A DNA stretch of 64,000 bases, taken from positions 25,830,536 through 25,894,535 of the forward strand of contig NC_134524.1 in the NCBI RefSeq assembly GCF_027942865.1, read 5' to 3'. The DNA comes from Odontesthes bonariensis. Lineage: Eukaryota; Chordata; Actinopteri; Atheriniformes; Atherinopsidae. The notes under the pieces were generated by a model, which made no database searches, had not been told where the DNA came from, and was given only the letters and a program-made list of their open reading frames with translations. A program made the translations under genes and the position numbers. This document shows positions 1-13,444 of this stretch, one piece after another (positions within the stretch are counted from its first letter, which is position 1; every line of letters begins with the position of its first letter).

Positions 1-3000
1 AGGGTGGGATGAGAGGGAACTGAAGCGAAGGCAGACAGCGTGAACAACGTACGCGTCTCTGTGCCAAGCGGGATCCACAGGACGGCGCAGCGGTGCCATC
101 TGCTGTCCTGCAGCTGCAGCTTCCGCGCGCTCATCTCCGACAACTCAACCCATCTTCATGAGGAGTCACCCCATGAGGAATTCAGATACATACTGACTGT
201 TGTTTCTGTCACATTTTTACTTAGAATTCGTGAAAAGTGCACAGAAGCAGGCTGGTGGTATCTGTGGGTTTGAAAGAAAATGGATTTTCAAAAAAATCCA
301 TTGCGAGAAATCAGCGGTTCATATTCTCATAACCCTGAAATGTTGTTTTTTTTTTTAGTAATCCAACACGGAACAAGGTAATGAGTTTAATATGCTGAAC
401 GTCACTTTGTTGATGCAAATGGAGACTGTCTACAGGAGAAACTCGGGTCCTGTGTCGCTCATTGTTAAAGAGTCATGCCTGTTATTTTATAATCTCAAAC
501 TTTTTTGGCAAATTCAAGGGGAAACTTGAGCATGGTCTTCCTTGTCAGTAGAGACTCTCTATATATTTTATAGAACTATTATATACAGTATAAATATACA
601 TATAGCACTTTTCAAGGTGCTAGTGCAACCTAAAGTGCTTTGTAAAGTAAGAATTTAGATGAACCATGATGGAAATAAAAGATCTATATAAATATAAAAA
701 GTGAATGAATTAATGGCTGAAAATACAAAATTTAAGAGACTGAAATAATTAGGATAGGGCAAAAGACTGCTTTTGCTGCACTTTTCTTTTCTTTTTTGGA
801 CTGTGCACATTGAGGAGGATTGAAGTGTCAACACACAGCCAAACTGAAAACCTACACAGACCAAAGCCTGATCTTTGACTCACACCACACACTGGAACAC
901 AAGCTGACCGTCATCAGAGCTCCACAACACCAGGCTGAGAAATAAGAAATTTGTCTTTCCATATGTGGCAGGAGTATCCAAAAAACTTTCAAAGGATTTT
1001 CTCCAAGCACAACCTCCTGCATTTCAAGCCCAACAACACACTCAGACCAAAAGCAGTTCAACCGAAACAGACCTTTGTGTTGCGGGAATAAAAATAAGTG
1101 CTTCACAAGTGCATGGGAGAACACAGGAGAGACAGCTCCTCGGGCTGAGACTCAGCGGCACACCTACATCTTTTTTTGAGAGCAGTCTGGACAGAGAAGA
1201 ACGATAGTTTGAGGAAAGAGTTAGAGAAGCTACTCTTAATCTTAAACAGGGATAAAAACACATGGGCACAGGTCATCATTTCGACGGCCTTTCGGGTGAC
1301 ATGGCAAATGTCTTCGAGAGCAAAGACGAGAAGTCCAGCTTTCTTTATTCAAGCTCTTGTTGCAGTCCAAAAAGTAATTTAATTAGCAGGAACAAATCTT
1401 CAGAAATTACCACTAAATTTGATATAACTTTATACCGCATGATTGTTATTGCAAAATGCCCTGACAATGAACACATTTGTATCATTTCATGGTATATAGT
1501 GTTACATAAACCTTTATTTACCTTGAGCACAGCACCAAATTGCGTGTCTGATGCAGTGTGCAGTTGGTGATATGGAAACTGATGAGTAAAAGGATGCAGA
1601 GCTTCATGGCCCCCAGCGGCTGGTATAAACAGGAGGCTTGAGGCAGACGTTAGGGGATGACAAAACGGATGTTTATCCACCCACAATGAACAAATACCGT
1701 CACGGCACACTCAAGGACCCCAATCTCAGAGGCAGCAGGAAGTCTGATGGCAGATGCCTCTGAGATTTACTGGCAGCCTTTTATAAAACACCACAAACTC
1801 CTCCCAAAGCTCTGCCATATAACAGGGTAGTCCGAATCCCCCCCAAACCCACCAAAAGATCAACAAAATGAATAACACACATCAAAATATTTTAACTAAT
1901 ACATTTTCATAAAAAATAGGACACTATTAGAGCCATTTCACGTACTAAACTTCAAACTAATATCTTAATTGAGCAATCCAATACCTGTTACCCCCCCCTC
2001 CCCCCTTCTTAATGAAGACGTGGCATCTTTCTGAACCTTAACCTTAAAACGGGGTTCAGGTGGTGACTTTTAGCTTGAACACCCAGGAAAAGGATACAAA
2101 AGAGGCTTCAAATTCAAATATCAGTCTTTCATTTCAGAGATTGTATCATTAAACAGTCATTCTTATTGGCATGGCCAAACCTTCCGTCCTAATGTGTGAG
2201 AGGCAACTATCAAAGCACCACCATTAAAACGCATTCAGTCTCTGTGTTTGTGCAGTCATTTTAAGCTGAAAGAGCAGTGTGAGTACTGAAGACCTTCGGC
2301 ACAATCCGTTGCCGCATACTTTTCAAAGGTTTCATTAATGTTTGTCAGTGAAACTGTACTCTCATCAGAAATGAGCACAGCGATAGAAGAGGAATTCCAT
2401 TAGTTGAGTGATTCATCGACTCGACTTTGTGCTGCCTGTGCCGGAACGGGAGAAAATGGACACCCTGCCTCCATACAACACTTCTCAACCTTCATGGTGA
2501 GTTGGGAGATCCTGGTTCCTGAGTTCACCAGAGAGGTGTTTGTGTCCACACTCCCTGTGACAGCTAGCTGTCTCAACTCTCCTCATCGTGTCACTTTTAT
2601 ACATAATTTGTGATGTCAATATACAACCTCAATTCCGCCCTCATTCTGGCAACAAAACATCGACAATAGTTCAACAAAATACTGACACAATTGAGTTCTA
2701 TACTGAAGTTAGCAGATACTACGACGGTGATTATTCTTAACTCAGGCTTTTCTCTTCAGGCTCCGTGCATGCCCACATAAAAAGAGACATTTAATGTGTC
2801 ATTTTACACTTCAGACAAGAGAGAAAACAGGTTATTAAGTTGATATTTGCCAGCATTACAGCTGAGCGTAAACTTTATCAGCAGTATAAGCCAAACTTTT
2901 TAGAAAACTGGGATAAGACATAAAAAACATATAGCTCATTTATAACCTACTGAAACCACTGTTCCAACGGTAACGTGACATTTAGCCTATCTAGTTTGAT

Positions 3001-3049
3001 TCAAACTGCAAACCTACTTTGGTGGTACAATGTCAGATTCAAAGGGTTT
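1..3049. other. Non-coding stretch, no gene recognised
   Basis: The first 150 bases are GC- and CpG-richer than the rest and could be the edge of an exon or promoter, but no open frame there resembles a known protein. From about 300 to 3050 the sequence is AT-rich, with homopolymer T runs and short unconvincing open frames. If human gene order holds (SORCS2 next to GRPEL1), part of 1-26 kb could be SORCS2 flank or intron on the minus strand. I see no SORCS2 exon. Confidence 0.4.
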
Positions 3050-3688
3050 AAACCTACGGAAGCCCAGAGCGGATGTGGTACATATAAACTTTTTTTTGAT
3101 GGTTTTCTCGAGATAACGAGATAATTGTGTCGTTATCTCGAGAAAACAATGATCGTTTTCTCGAGATAACGAGTTAATTTACCAATGGTTTTCGAGGCCA
3201 CTTTTTCTCCCCAGTCCGCCCCTGTTTATGTGTGTTTCTGGCAAAGGTGTACCCATTTTTACCCCCTTTTCATTGAAAACTGAATAAAGTAGCCAGATAC
3301 GGCTGGCTCGACTGCAGCTCAATAGGCGTTCAACTTACTAACCTGTCCTTCTCGAGATAACGAGAAGCGATAACGGCATGATTGGTGTGTGTTAAACCTG
3401 ATTCCACTCTTCAAATGCTTGTCACACCATTTGCTTTGTGCATTTTCACAAGCAGAATTGTTACACAAACGCTCCACATTCCATGTTTGATTCATAGGCT
3501 ACTTTATTCAGTTTTCAATGAAAACTGAATAACACATATAAACAGGGGCGGACTGGGGAGAAAAAGTGGCCTAGAAAACCATCGGTAAATTAACTCGTTA
3601 TAACGACTAATTATCTCGTTATCTCAAGAAAACCATCAAAAAAAAGTTTATATGTACCACGGCCGCTCTGGGCTTCCGCACAAACCTA
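3050..3688. mobile_element. MITE with long terminal inverted repeats and CTCGAGATAACGAG module
   Basis: The left end (from 3057) and right end (to about 3678) are inverted copies over roughly 180 bases, beginning CGGAAGCCCAGAGCGG. The same 7-base word AAACCTA stands on both sides (3050-3056 and 3682-3688), which suggests a target-site duplication, with three unmatched bases before the right copy. The arms contain repeated CTCGAGATAACGAG words in both orientations. There is no open frame worth noting, so this is a non-autonomous DNA transposon. A 7- to 8-base duplication would suit hAT, but the superfamily is not settled. Confidence 0.75.
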
Positions 3689-6600
3689 TCCATCCATTTT
3701 TTACACCCACTTATTTTATACTTACTGTCCCAGCCGTCATTGGAAGAGAGGCGGGGTTGATTTGATTTAATATCAAAATGATGTCACTCATCAACAATGA
3801 ATTTTGGTTCAATTCAGCCATTAAATTTCCAACATCAAACACTGATTTTCTGTGAACACAACAATCCAACGTTATTCGATAGACATAAACATCCAGTTCC
3901 TCTGCCTGATGACATTTAAATATTTTTAGGCTGATTGCTGTTTAGGATGCAATCAGAAAAAATAAATAAACAAAGTTATGTTGCTTTTTCTTTTGTCCAT
4001 ACAATTTAATTCAACATTTAACATAAACTGCTCTGGTTACAAGTCTAAGTCAAGTCTAAGTGGCCATTTTAGTTCATCCAACATTACAGGCCACATGGTG
4101 CTCATCTTTATCAGACAAATTCTCGCATTGATGAACATGGGGCAACATGGGGTTCGGTGGTCCACTACCAAGCAGCTCATGAATCAATCTCAATAAAAAA
4201 CAAAGTTAAAACTTTCAGGCAAAACTCACTATGGTTTTACCAATACCGAGTATTTTCTTCGGCTATATGCCTTTACAGCCTCTCCAATTTCAGCAGTATG
4301 GTTACAACCAATACTCAAGATATTCAAATGGTGCCACAACAAGTGCTGATTACAGCCTCGTGAAAGTTAGCTGCATGGCAACAACCAGTTATTCCAAACA
4401 ATCAAATTAAGAAAACACATGAAAATGGCCCCCAAAGGAAGACTGGCAAGCTCCCATCACTAAAAGGCAGCCCAAAGAAGCAAGTGAACAAGGTTTTAAT
4501 AACGGGTAATAAAATTAAGCTGAAGTCAGTGCATTCAGGCTGCTGCAGCTATGAGGGGGAGCCAGGAGAGAAAGCCCGCACATACTGATTTATTAGCAGA
4601 AAATGTCATTCAGCATGATCAGGCCTGGAGAAGAGGAGGGGGGCAGGGAAGACTAAAAAAAAAAAAAAGAAAAGACAGATCCAAAAGAGCTCCCAGTCCG
4701 GATCTAAGAACAACATCCCTGTGAGCGGATCAGACCAGGACGCCACAGTTTAGTCCTGAGAGTGATTTGTAAATCCTACTGAGCAATCAGCTTAGAGGCT
4801 GTTGGTCCTGACTGGTCACTTGGCTTGTTTTAATTCCAGCTCTTGGATTTTAATTGAGATATATTTTTTTTCTTCTGTTCTGTACTGCTCATTCAAATGA
4901 TAAAAAAAAATTAAATTGTGTGACGTCCGTCCACTGCTTCACTGCCTGTGTGTGTTGGTGACCAGCTGTCCAAGAGGTCAGAGGTCACATTTGATCCAAC
5001 AAAGTAATGGCTTTCCTGCTGTATCTGTCTTCCAATCCAATTAAGGGTAGAAACTGGATTAAATCATGACTTGGTTTGTCTGGATTAGTAGGGCAGCTGG
5101 ATGTTTATTCAAGGATTTAAACAAGGATCTGCCTTTTCATACCGTTGACAAGTCGTTCTTTAATCTATTTTTGTTCAATATCTTCTATTTTGCATTGATT
5201 TTGCAGATCTTAAATTATAATCCGTAAATAAAATGTTTAACATACTGTAACAGGACTGATCAGTACCAGGGTTTTCTTAGAAGACGGCAGGTTATGTGCC
5301 TGTGGTAACATTTTCTATCAACAGCACCGTGCACTGCAGTTACACTCGATATGATGCGATGGGTAAACGTGATGATGAAATCAGTACACATTGTTCCTGA
5401 CATCAGGCTCAAATGTCATTTAATGAATCGACTTTTACAGAAGCAATCTGGTAAAGTGGGCTATTCCTCCGGGGCCTCAGACCCTCCGGGGCCCCAGAAA
5501 ACCCAGGTTTTCTCTGCGACAGTTAAATTAAGGAAATTAGATTTATTCCTGAACATAGCTACTCTAAAAATAAAGAAAGAAATAAAGAAAAAAAGAAAAC
5601 AATAAAAACAATAAAAACAATTTTCGCTGCTTTTAAAGCTCTTTCGGACCTTATGTTAAAATCTAACATTTTTTCTAAATAAATATACATTAAATGAATT
5701 AATTTCACAAACAAATAGGTTTTCTCTGGGCTCAAAGGTCACTTTACGCCTCCTGATTCACGAGCAAGTTCATTTGTCCCTGTGTCTGGAGTGTGGTTAG
5801 TGAGTTTAAATCCAATTTTAGAAGGTTTATTCATATAGTCCTGGACACACATGACCATTGGGCCATTTTTTTATTATTATTCTAATGTGTCTTTTAATTG
5901 CAGTTGAAGTAGGTTTGGGTGAAGTACTTGTGAGCAGTCAGTGTGTTACATCCAGTTGGAGAATCAAAGAGGGAAGTGTCACTGAGAAGCTAAGCTAAAA
6001 GCTAATCCGAACACGGGCAGAAGGGAGCAAATTTTCACCATCAAATCTAGAACAACGCAAACCTCCAAAAAATGTCATCGCAGCTTGGGCAAACACTTGA
6101 TGTTGGGAGCTTTATATTGCGTTGTTTCTGCATCCAGCAGTTGCTTACTTTGCACTGGAGATGGTATTTGATGCCCCTGCATCATGTACGTTAGATATTC
6201 GGTCATATTTGCACCCAAGAACTGCCTCATACAGATTGTTGCTCTCCCCTCTCTGACCCTCTTTTACTTTTCTTTTCTTTTACATCAGTCAGATCCCCAA
6301 ATAACAACCAGCATTGAGTAATATGAAACAGCAAAGAGAGACGGCTTGAGATTCAGCAATTCCAGCATGCTTCCAATATTTCATAGTTATCATTTTCCCT
6401 TTACTCTAGATTTTTTTTTCAGCCGAAGACCCTGTGAATATGCCGTGTGCCTTGAAAACGTTGAATAATTCAGTTGGCATTAATAATAAGTATGATCATG
6501 AAAACTTTACCTGAGTGTGATGTCGACAGAATTCCGGATCAAAACACAGCTTTGTTATCTGGATGACCTGGCAGGACTTTAAATTAAAGATTTACTCATG

Positions 6601-7960
6601 ATCTTGAGGTTAAAAAAGTCTCTCTCCTGACTTCAATCTGCAGTCTTCTTCACATACACACCGGTGAGGCGTGTGATGGCAGTACATGGACCCTCCGTGA
6701 CCTCTGTTGGCGGCATTCTGCCTGTAATTGCAGTTCTTGAATTGCAGCCAAACAATAAATATTTCATCTCGTTGTGGAAATGTGTGAGCGTGTGTTCCAG
6801 TGTGTGTTAGATTTTTGAATCAGAATTTAACTTTTTATGCCAATTTTTTTTTTTTCTTCCAGTAAATTTGGTTTCATACGAAACAATTTGAACTAAGAGG
6901 TCGAAATGTAAAACAGCCATCAGGAAAATTTCTTAAAAATTGTTTTCTTTGTGCTGATGATTCTTCTTCTTTTTCCTCAACTCCACCCACGTAGTTTTGA
7001 AAGCCTAATCCCAACCGAACAACAACCAAAAAGCCCAACTGAACGGGGATTTATTATTAATGAACTTCAGAATTAAAGTAAAGCAATGGATCGAACTGGA
7101 GCTGAACTCAGAGAATGAAAGAAAAAAAAAGTGAGACGAATGCAAGAGAAACCAAGAAGAGCAAACTATTTTCATTGTGTTTCTCTGTTTTTTTTTTTAT
7201 CCGCTTGAATACATTTACCTGCATCTGCTTGCAGGCCCTGTAATTTTCAAGCATTAAGGGACACATGAGGTGACAGGTTGCCTGAGGTGGATATAATTTC
7301 ACTGCCTGGAACCTTATATATGTGATGGATTTTATGGCAATAACAGTAATGAGAGCGAAACATACAATTAGACTTGCTTCCACACATTCCCTAATTGGAA
7401 TAATTTAGACTGAATTACGGAGAAGTTCAGGGGCATATTCTCCGGGGCATTTAAGAGCACATTACAGCACAGAACATTGTTCTTCTCGTGTTGGCAGCAC
7501 ACACATAAAAAAATCAAGGGATCACTCAGTTTCCCAGTGCCAAGCTAATAACATGACGAGCCTGAACAGAAAAGGCACAGAAAGCCTGCGTAGGTCTTTT
7601 GCCTGTGACTCAAACGTGAAACTAATGCACATTAATCTTCATAACATCCAATTATCCTTGAAAATTTCATGATGAACAAAGCTCGTCTCCTGAAGCCACT
7701 CAGCAGCCGGCTAACAAGCTGGGCTCCTGCAGTCCAAGGTTCACTTCACCTTGAACCGTTTCTCCACTCAGAAGATGTAAGACGGGCTTTGCTGATCTGA
7801 TACCTCTCAGCTTCGGCATTTCAATGTGGCCCATGATATATCTACTGGATTTAGTTTGCACAGAGGTAAGGAATATCCCGTCTGGAATTCGACTGTGAAT
7901 TTGCAGCAGGGTTTTTGAATTATCTTCTTTTTTTTTTTTGGCACATATGTCAAACTTAAA
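3689..7960. other. Non-coding stretch, mostly unique sequence
   Basis: No exon with a recognisable protein is seen. About 3690-3750 resembles the edge of a common teleost dispersed repeat (CATCCATTTT followed by tail sequence). Bases 6300-7850 are low in obvious repeats and could include conserved non-coding elements, but that cannot be judged without an alignment. Poly-A and poly-T runs occur at 4655, 4870, 6845 and 7190. Confidence 0.4.
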
Positions 7961-7963
7961 GGG

Positions 7964-8356
7964 TTGAAGGGTTACAGTGGGGTTTTTTCCCTCTTTTCTG
8001 TCTTCTCAGACCGCAGCTGGTCGAGGCGGATGGCCACCCTTCCTGAGTCTGGTTCTGCCAGAGGTTTCTTCCTGTTAAAAGGGAGTCGTTTCTCTCCACA
8101 GTCGCCTCAGGCACGCTCAGGCCGGGAGATTGGACCGAAAAAGAAAAAGTTTTCAGTGCAATCTGTTGGTTTCCTTCACTACGAAATTGTTTTTGAATTG
8201 GCTCTATATGAATGAATTGGATTATTTTGAAATTAATTATGATTACAATGAATTGAACTCCAATTGGCTTGAATTGGACTTAATTATCTAAGTGCCTTGA
8301 GATGACATTTGTTGTAATTTGGCGCTTTATAAATAAACTGAATTGAATTGAATTGA
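7964..8356 (+). mobile_element. LINE 3' end (Rex1/L2-like untranslated tail)
   Basis: The segment has the order typical of a teleost LINE 3' end: a piece around 8025-8110 with GGCGGATGGCC and GGTTTCTTCCTGTTAAAAGG, then a tail with GTGCCTTGAGATGACATTTG and GCGCTTTATAAATAAA, ending in tandem AATTG units. An inverted copy of the same tail lies at 59290-59470 and a short forward copy at 58055-58105. The coding part is absent, as expected for a 5'-truncated insertion. Family naming is from memory. Confidence 0.7.
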
Positions 8357-9211
8357 AAGGGGAAGTTCGTTTTTTTTAAACCTGGACCTTATTTCTGGCA
8401 TAAAATACGTTCATCTACTCATCGAAAAACTTTGGTGAAAGTCAGCGTCCTTCGGACACTATTTAGATCACTCGAGATCCGCGCATATAACGGGAGTGAA
8501 CAGGGCATGGACAATACAGCCTCTAAATAAGACATTATCTGTCTTCATTTCACCAATACTTAAATATGAATGAACGCGTACTATTGCACTGTTAGTTCAG
8601 AGCTGCCATGTTGTTATTGTTGGGGTAAAGTCATCAACCCACACCGCTGCAGCACAGCTTATTTACTCCGTGCTCTGTGACGGTCAGCTAACTTCACACG
8701 GAGTTTGCTACTGATAGTTTTGTGCAACATGGCAGAATATTCATTAGATTTTGGCGACGCAGACGACGACTTTGAGTACGATGGACGTCCTTACCGTTTT
8801 GAGCCAGAGTATATGGATGAGGAGCTCCTGGAAAGGAGGATGCAGAAGCAGAGAAAGGAAGAGCTGGCCAGAGAGCAACAGACCGCTGCGAGTCCGCGAA
8901 GCGATGCTAAAAAGGTGTAGAAAGCCTCTAATAACAACAACATGGCAGCTCTGAACTAACAGTGCAATAGTACGTGTTCATTCATTCATTCGGCTTAAAG
9001 TAATGGTGAAATAAAGACAGATAATGCCTTATTTAGAGGCTGCTTTGCCTGTGCCCTATTCACTCCTGTTATATGGATATACACGGATCTAGTGATCTAA
9101 ACAGTCCCCGAAGGACGCCGACTTTCACCAAAATGTTATCGATGAGTAGATGAAAGTATTTTATGCCAGAAATAAAGTCCAGGTTTAAAAAAAAACGAAC
9201 TTCCCCTTTAA
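8357..9211. mobile_element. TTAA-flanked DNA transposon (Kolobok/piggyBac-like), non-autonomous
   Basis: Long inverted arms of about 210 bases begin AGGGGAAGTTCG and end CGAACTTCCCCT. The right flank is TTAA (9208-9211). The left flank is TTGA, one change from TTAA. The arms match the ends of the element at 16185-17405. TTAA duplication is typical of piggyBac and Kolobok. The interior carries a small open frame at 8729-8920 but no transposase. Confidence 0.75.
8729..8920 (+). CDS. Short acidic ORF inside transposon, P2X7-C-terminal-like N-terminus
   Basis: A 63-codon frame starts MAEYSLDFGD and contains PYRFEPEYMDEELLERR, then a charged helix, and stops after DAKKV. The word FEPEY-x-DEEL resembles the start of fish proteins annotated as P2X-purinoceptor-7-like, which continue into a Cys-rich zinc-binding domain. 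That domain is missing here. The frame lies wholly inside the TTAA transposon, so it is best seen as the truncated leader of the transposon's own or captured gene. The 5'-extended frame from 8705 has a less natural start. Whether it is translated is unknown. Confidence 0.4.
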   Translation: MAEYSLDFGDADDDFEYDGRPYRFEPEYMDEELLERRMQKQRKEELAREQQTAASPRSDAKKV

Positions 9212-12200
9212 ATTCTGATGCAAATAGCCAGGATACGGTTGTAAGTGCACATCTTTAAAGCAAAGAAGAAGTCAAACTTTTTTTCAGTAATGGAAGAGTT
9301 AAACATATTTTTGCAGATGGGGAAAAAGCCTGGCAGTGCTGCTGACCTATTCAAGTCAGGTTGTGAGATGCTGATTTCCCAGTTGTGTGTCAAGTCAGCT
9401 CAGCAGGTTCACTGTAAGGGAGCATCCGATAGCCCATTTGAAAGTAATTTGTGTGTGTTCCTCTTTCTCTGCCTTTTATGTACTGATACTGATGCACATG
9501 TTAAACTACTGACCACAGGATGTTTCACTGAAAACACTAAATTTCAATAAAGGTGCTGCGTTTGGGGCCGGAAGAATTGGTTATTTTTTTTCCCCATAAC
9601 ATAAACATGCTCAAATGGAGGCTCTGAAACTGAGGCGCAACAAATTCATTCACCAAAGAGACGAGACAGATTCAATTCTACCATCTGCAAGACAGCTGGT
9701 ACTCTCATTCTCGTCATGTGAGGGTAACATCTGCACTCCGGCCAAAATTTTTTACATATCTAGTCTAAGAATTTCTTGTCTGGAGAAACCAGTGTAATGC
9801 CAATGCATGTTGTGGCTCACAGTAGTTTAACACACTCTTATTGGCAATGGGAAAAGATTTAATCGACTTGTTTTAGTTACTGTACCCTCGTTTAAAATCC
9901 CATATCAATACATTTACTTTTGGTGTGACAACTGTTTATTTTTATTGGCCAAGATCATTTCCTGACCCTACACTATGATGAAGTATGAAATAAAACTCCT
10001 TGAACCTGTGAAAAGCACACATCCAACACAGTTTAATGCGATGTTCCACCCCAGTAATGAGGCACCTGATGATTAACCTCGCTGAACTGCAGAGGAGTAA
10101 TTATCTCAAGAATCTTGACACACTTTCAAGTCCTTATGCACACACATCCACCACTACACACATTTATTCACATCCTTGTATCCTTTCGAGGTCCCACCAT
10201 TATCATAATGCATTCCCTAGCCTGCTGTCTAATTTAATAACTAATTCCAAAACTTTAAGATTACTCTTAAATTAATGTAATTCTAAATCGAACTGTAAAG
10301 ACGAGTTTTGACTTTCTAAAAATTCCTTGTTTTGTCATGTCAACCATTTTGGTCCCCAAAAAATAAACCCCACAAATATTGAGGACTCCAAATGTCTGGA
10401 CCCACTGAATAGAAATCCAAATTACGCACACAGACGCCACCCCTTACCCCCTAAGTATTTCATATCTCGCATGGTCTAAAAGGTGTGACCGTCAATTTGC
10501 AGCCACACAGGGCCAGTCCTCTCATCTCTCCCTCCTGCGGTCACACTCTGTCATCCCAGATTAAAAGCGGTGAGGTTGATAACTCACCCTGACTGGTGGA
10601 TTGAATGCCTCTGTGTTCCTTATCACCACTCATGCATGAAGAGACACACGTGTACCGGACGAACGTACATGAATGTTTTCATGTCCCACGCATCCATGTA
10701 GAGACACTTACACATAGTGGACCGTGCTATACTTCCTCACACAGAAAACGCTCTTTATTCTCATCCTCCTCAATGGATTCCTCAATTCCTACCATTTTTC
10801 CTATTTTAAAACCAACGTTAGCATAAAAGTTTAACAGGGAATAGCCCTTTGAATGGATAGTGGTTCATGCAAAGTGAAGCATAACCTTGTGTTGAGTACA
10901 AGGAGTCAGGTCACATTAGTTCATAAAGGCAGGTACCCCGTGGTTGAAATCTTAAAGCCCCGCTAATGTGCTGCTAACAGACGAGCTACCGAACCAGCAT
11001 TCAGATCATCTCATCCATGTTGTCCCCCCCCCCCCCATGGGCTGACCCATTTGAATGGTGTAGTGTTGTGTTCTCAAGCTGTGGTCCGGTGAGGAATGCA
11101 CAGAGCGCCGCTGCATGAGCGTTTAATTCTCTGAGCAGTCACGCTGTCCTAATAGGTCTTCAAGGATGATGGGCTAATGTTAAGAAAATTCTCTCAATGA
11201 CGCTCAGGGTCGCCATAGTCAGTTACCACGAAACATTTATTCTTGCAGCGAGGAGACAAGTCTGCGCAACACATCAGGAAGCTGACACAGAGTTGTCTGA
11301 GTTCAAAAAATTATACTATCGCTATTTATGTCTTCTATTATGAGATCACCGGCCACACAAGGTTATGTGACACATTCAGAAAAGCAAGGTTCAGACAGAA
11401 GATACAAAAGTACCAGTGTGAAGCCTTCCAAGCATCCTAGGTTTCTAACAAGACAGGAGAAGGAAGCCTCCCCCAGCACACAGTCACATACTTCCAACAG
11501 CTAATCAGAGACAGCACTGCGTGTAGCTGCATTAGTCTGTTTGAAAAAAAATATAATTATGTGTTCTTCTTATCAACTGCATTGCATGGCTAATGGAGGA
11601 GGATTTTTGTGAAGACAGGCTCAGATACTGATCAGTTCAGTTCAATTCATGTACGCAGTGAAAACTCATATCATCCTCAAATACATGCATGTCAGGTTAA
11701 GTGGGGACTCTAAATTGACCCCAGGAGTGAGTTTGTGTGTTGACGGTTGTTTGTCTCGTTTGTCTCTCTGTGGCCCTGTGATGGACTGGCGACCTGTCCG
11801 GGGTGTGTGTGTGTGTAAATTGTTTTTTATCTCTTGCTAAATTTCTTTGTTAAATGTATCTGTTGAATTTTATTGTTATTTATTAATGTAAAGCACTTTG
11901 GTCAACCCAGGTTGTTGTAAGGTGCTATATAAATAAACGTGACCTTGACCTTGACCCTGTGACCCTGAGATACATTAAGCGGGTATAGAAAATGGACGGA
12001 TGCAAACTCATATCATGTCATTTTAGGGCCTTTTCAATAGGAAGATAAATGCCATAAAATATTTCAGAGAAATCCATTGATTATCTCTGGACAGCAATTG
12101 GCGACAGTTGGAAGGAAAAAGAAAAAATCATTTTAACTTAAAGAAACTTTTGGCAGACCTTTGGCCTCAACCGGTTCAGTTGAGACAGTCCAGTCTCACC

Positions 12201-13440
12201 AGATAACATGTAACAGGATGCCCTTTGTCCCTGTCTGGTGTTTATATTTATCCCCATGTCCAAAAGCCAATGAATCCCAACTTTGCCTGTCAGGTAGTTT
12301 TTAGTGACATGACTGGAATCACAACCCATGAGCGGTACATTGTGCATCATGCAGCTATCTCTCACTGAACATGTATTTATTCTTACACTAACAATGAAAA
12401 GTGCAAGGACATCGTAAAATGTGCAGGATGATTCTAGCAATTTCTTGCATGAAGGAACAGTGCCTTCAGCTATCTCTACCTTCCTTCTTATAAGTGTTTG
12501 TGTTGTAACCTTGAACAAAGGAAATAGCGATGGGAGAACGAATGAACGAACGAGTGAAGAAGAGGTGCGTGCTCCCCCTACTGGATCCCCGAGGCATTAC
12601 CAAAAGCAGCAAATATTTAACCCGCACAGATGCGGCTCCACGTCACTGGTTTGCTTTCCTCTTTCAAATGCACAGGCGGTCCTGGCTAGATATACTGGGC
12701 GATTTACAATCCTTGCATGACGTGATGCCTCAATTCTAATTCTAGTTCAGCAAAACTAAAAATCAAATACAGCCGTGGCTAATAGCAACATATTAGCAAG
12801 AGGCTAATAAATAACCCATAGCCTACGTCACTCACGGCACTCATAGAAATCTGTATCCCTTTATCTTTTGCCCGTTTCTCCTCTTCTTCTTTTCTTCTCT
12901 TTCTAAACGGGGCACCTGATGGCTTCTTTGGTCTTTTACCATGATGATGATCCATGATGACTTGACATTACTACCCATTAACATGGGAAAAGCAAAGGCG
13001 CTCGTGCGCCCTCACATAGAGTGCGCCCTTGGCGGTCGCCCACGATGCCCATAGCAAAAACCATCCCTGTTCAAATGCAATCATGTTAGTATTAAAAATG
13101 CATTTACATTCAACACAAAAGGAAACTGCGTTCGAACTAACAACTTTCTAAAAACAATCAGTTATTTTAGTTATGTCTGTCATGTCACATATCACATTTG
13201 CTATTAAATAAACACTTGCAAGACATGAAAGGTGGATATCATCAAGTGAGAAGATGTATAGAAATGCACAACACTGGCATGCTGACCAATCATAATTGTT
13301 CCCTTAACGCTGTGTAAATACCACAGCAAATTTTTCAACCTTCACTGTGAAACTTCAACATTCTGTGCTGTGGACCAATGTTGCTGCTCCATGTTCTGCC
13401 ATGAGAGCAGGTTAGTTGAGAATGGAGAGAGAAAATATGA
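9212..13440. other. Non-coding stretch with scattered repeat pieces
   Basis: No gene is recognised. The region is AT-rich, with a poly-C run near 11023 and a teleost repeat at 11690-11995 listed separately. Around 12980-13050 is a short GC-richer piece that may be a repeat fragment. Open frames here, such as the minus-strand one at 12138-12518, have no familiar motifs and no consistent splice context. Confidence 0.4.
11650..11995 (+). repeat. Teleost dispersed repeat interrupted by a LINE-like tail
   Basis: Words at 11690-11800 (CATGTCAGGTTAAGTGGGGA, then CCTGTGATGGACTGGCGACC) and at 11975-12000 (AAGCGGGTATAGAAAATGGA) belong to a very common fish repeat. They are separated by about 150 bases carrying AAAGCACTTTGG and GCTATATAAATAAA followed by GACCTT units, which is the form of a LINE or SINE tail. 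I infer that the tail inserted into the older repeat. Family names are not assigned. Confidence 0.6.
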
Positions 13441-13444
13441 GATT

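Noticed and set aside
40-273. Possible first exon at the left edge
   Set aside because: GC-rich but no recognisable protein on either strand and no clear donor; cannot be tied to SORCS2.
12138-12518. 126-codon minus-strand ORF
   Set aside because: No domain, no splice context, and AT-rich surroundings; likely chance.
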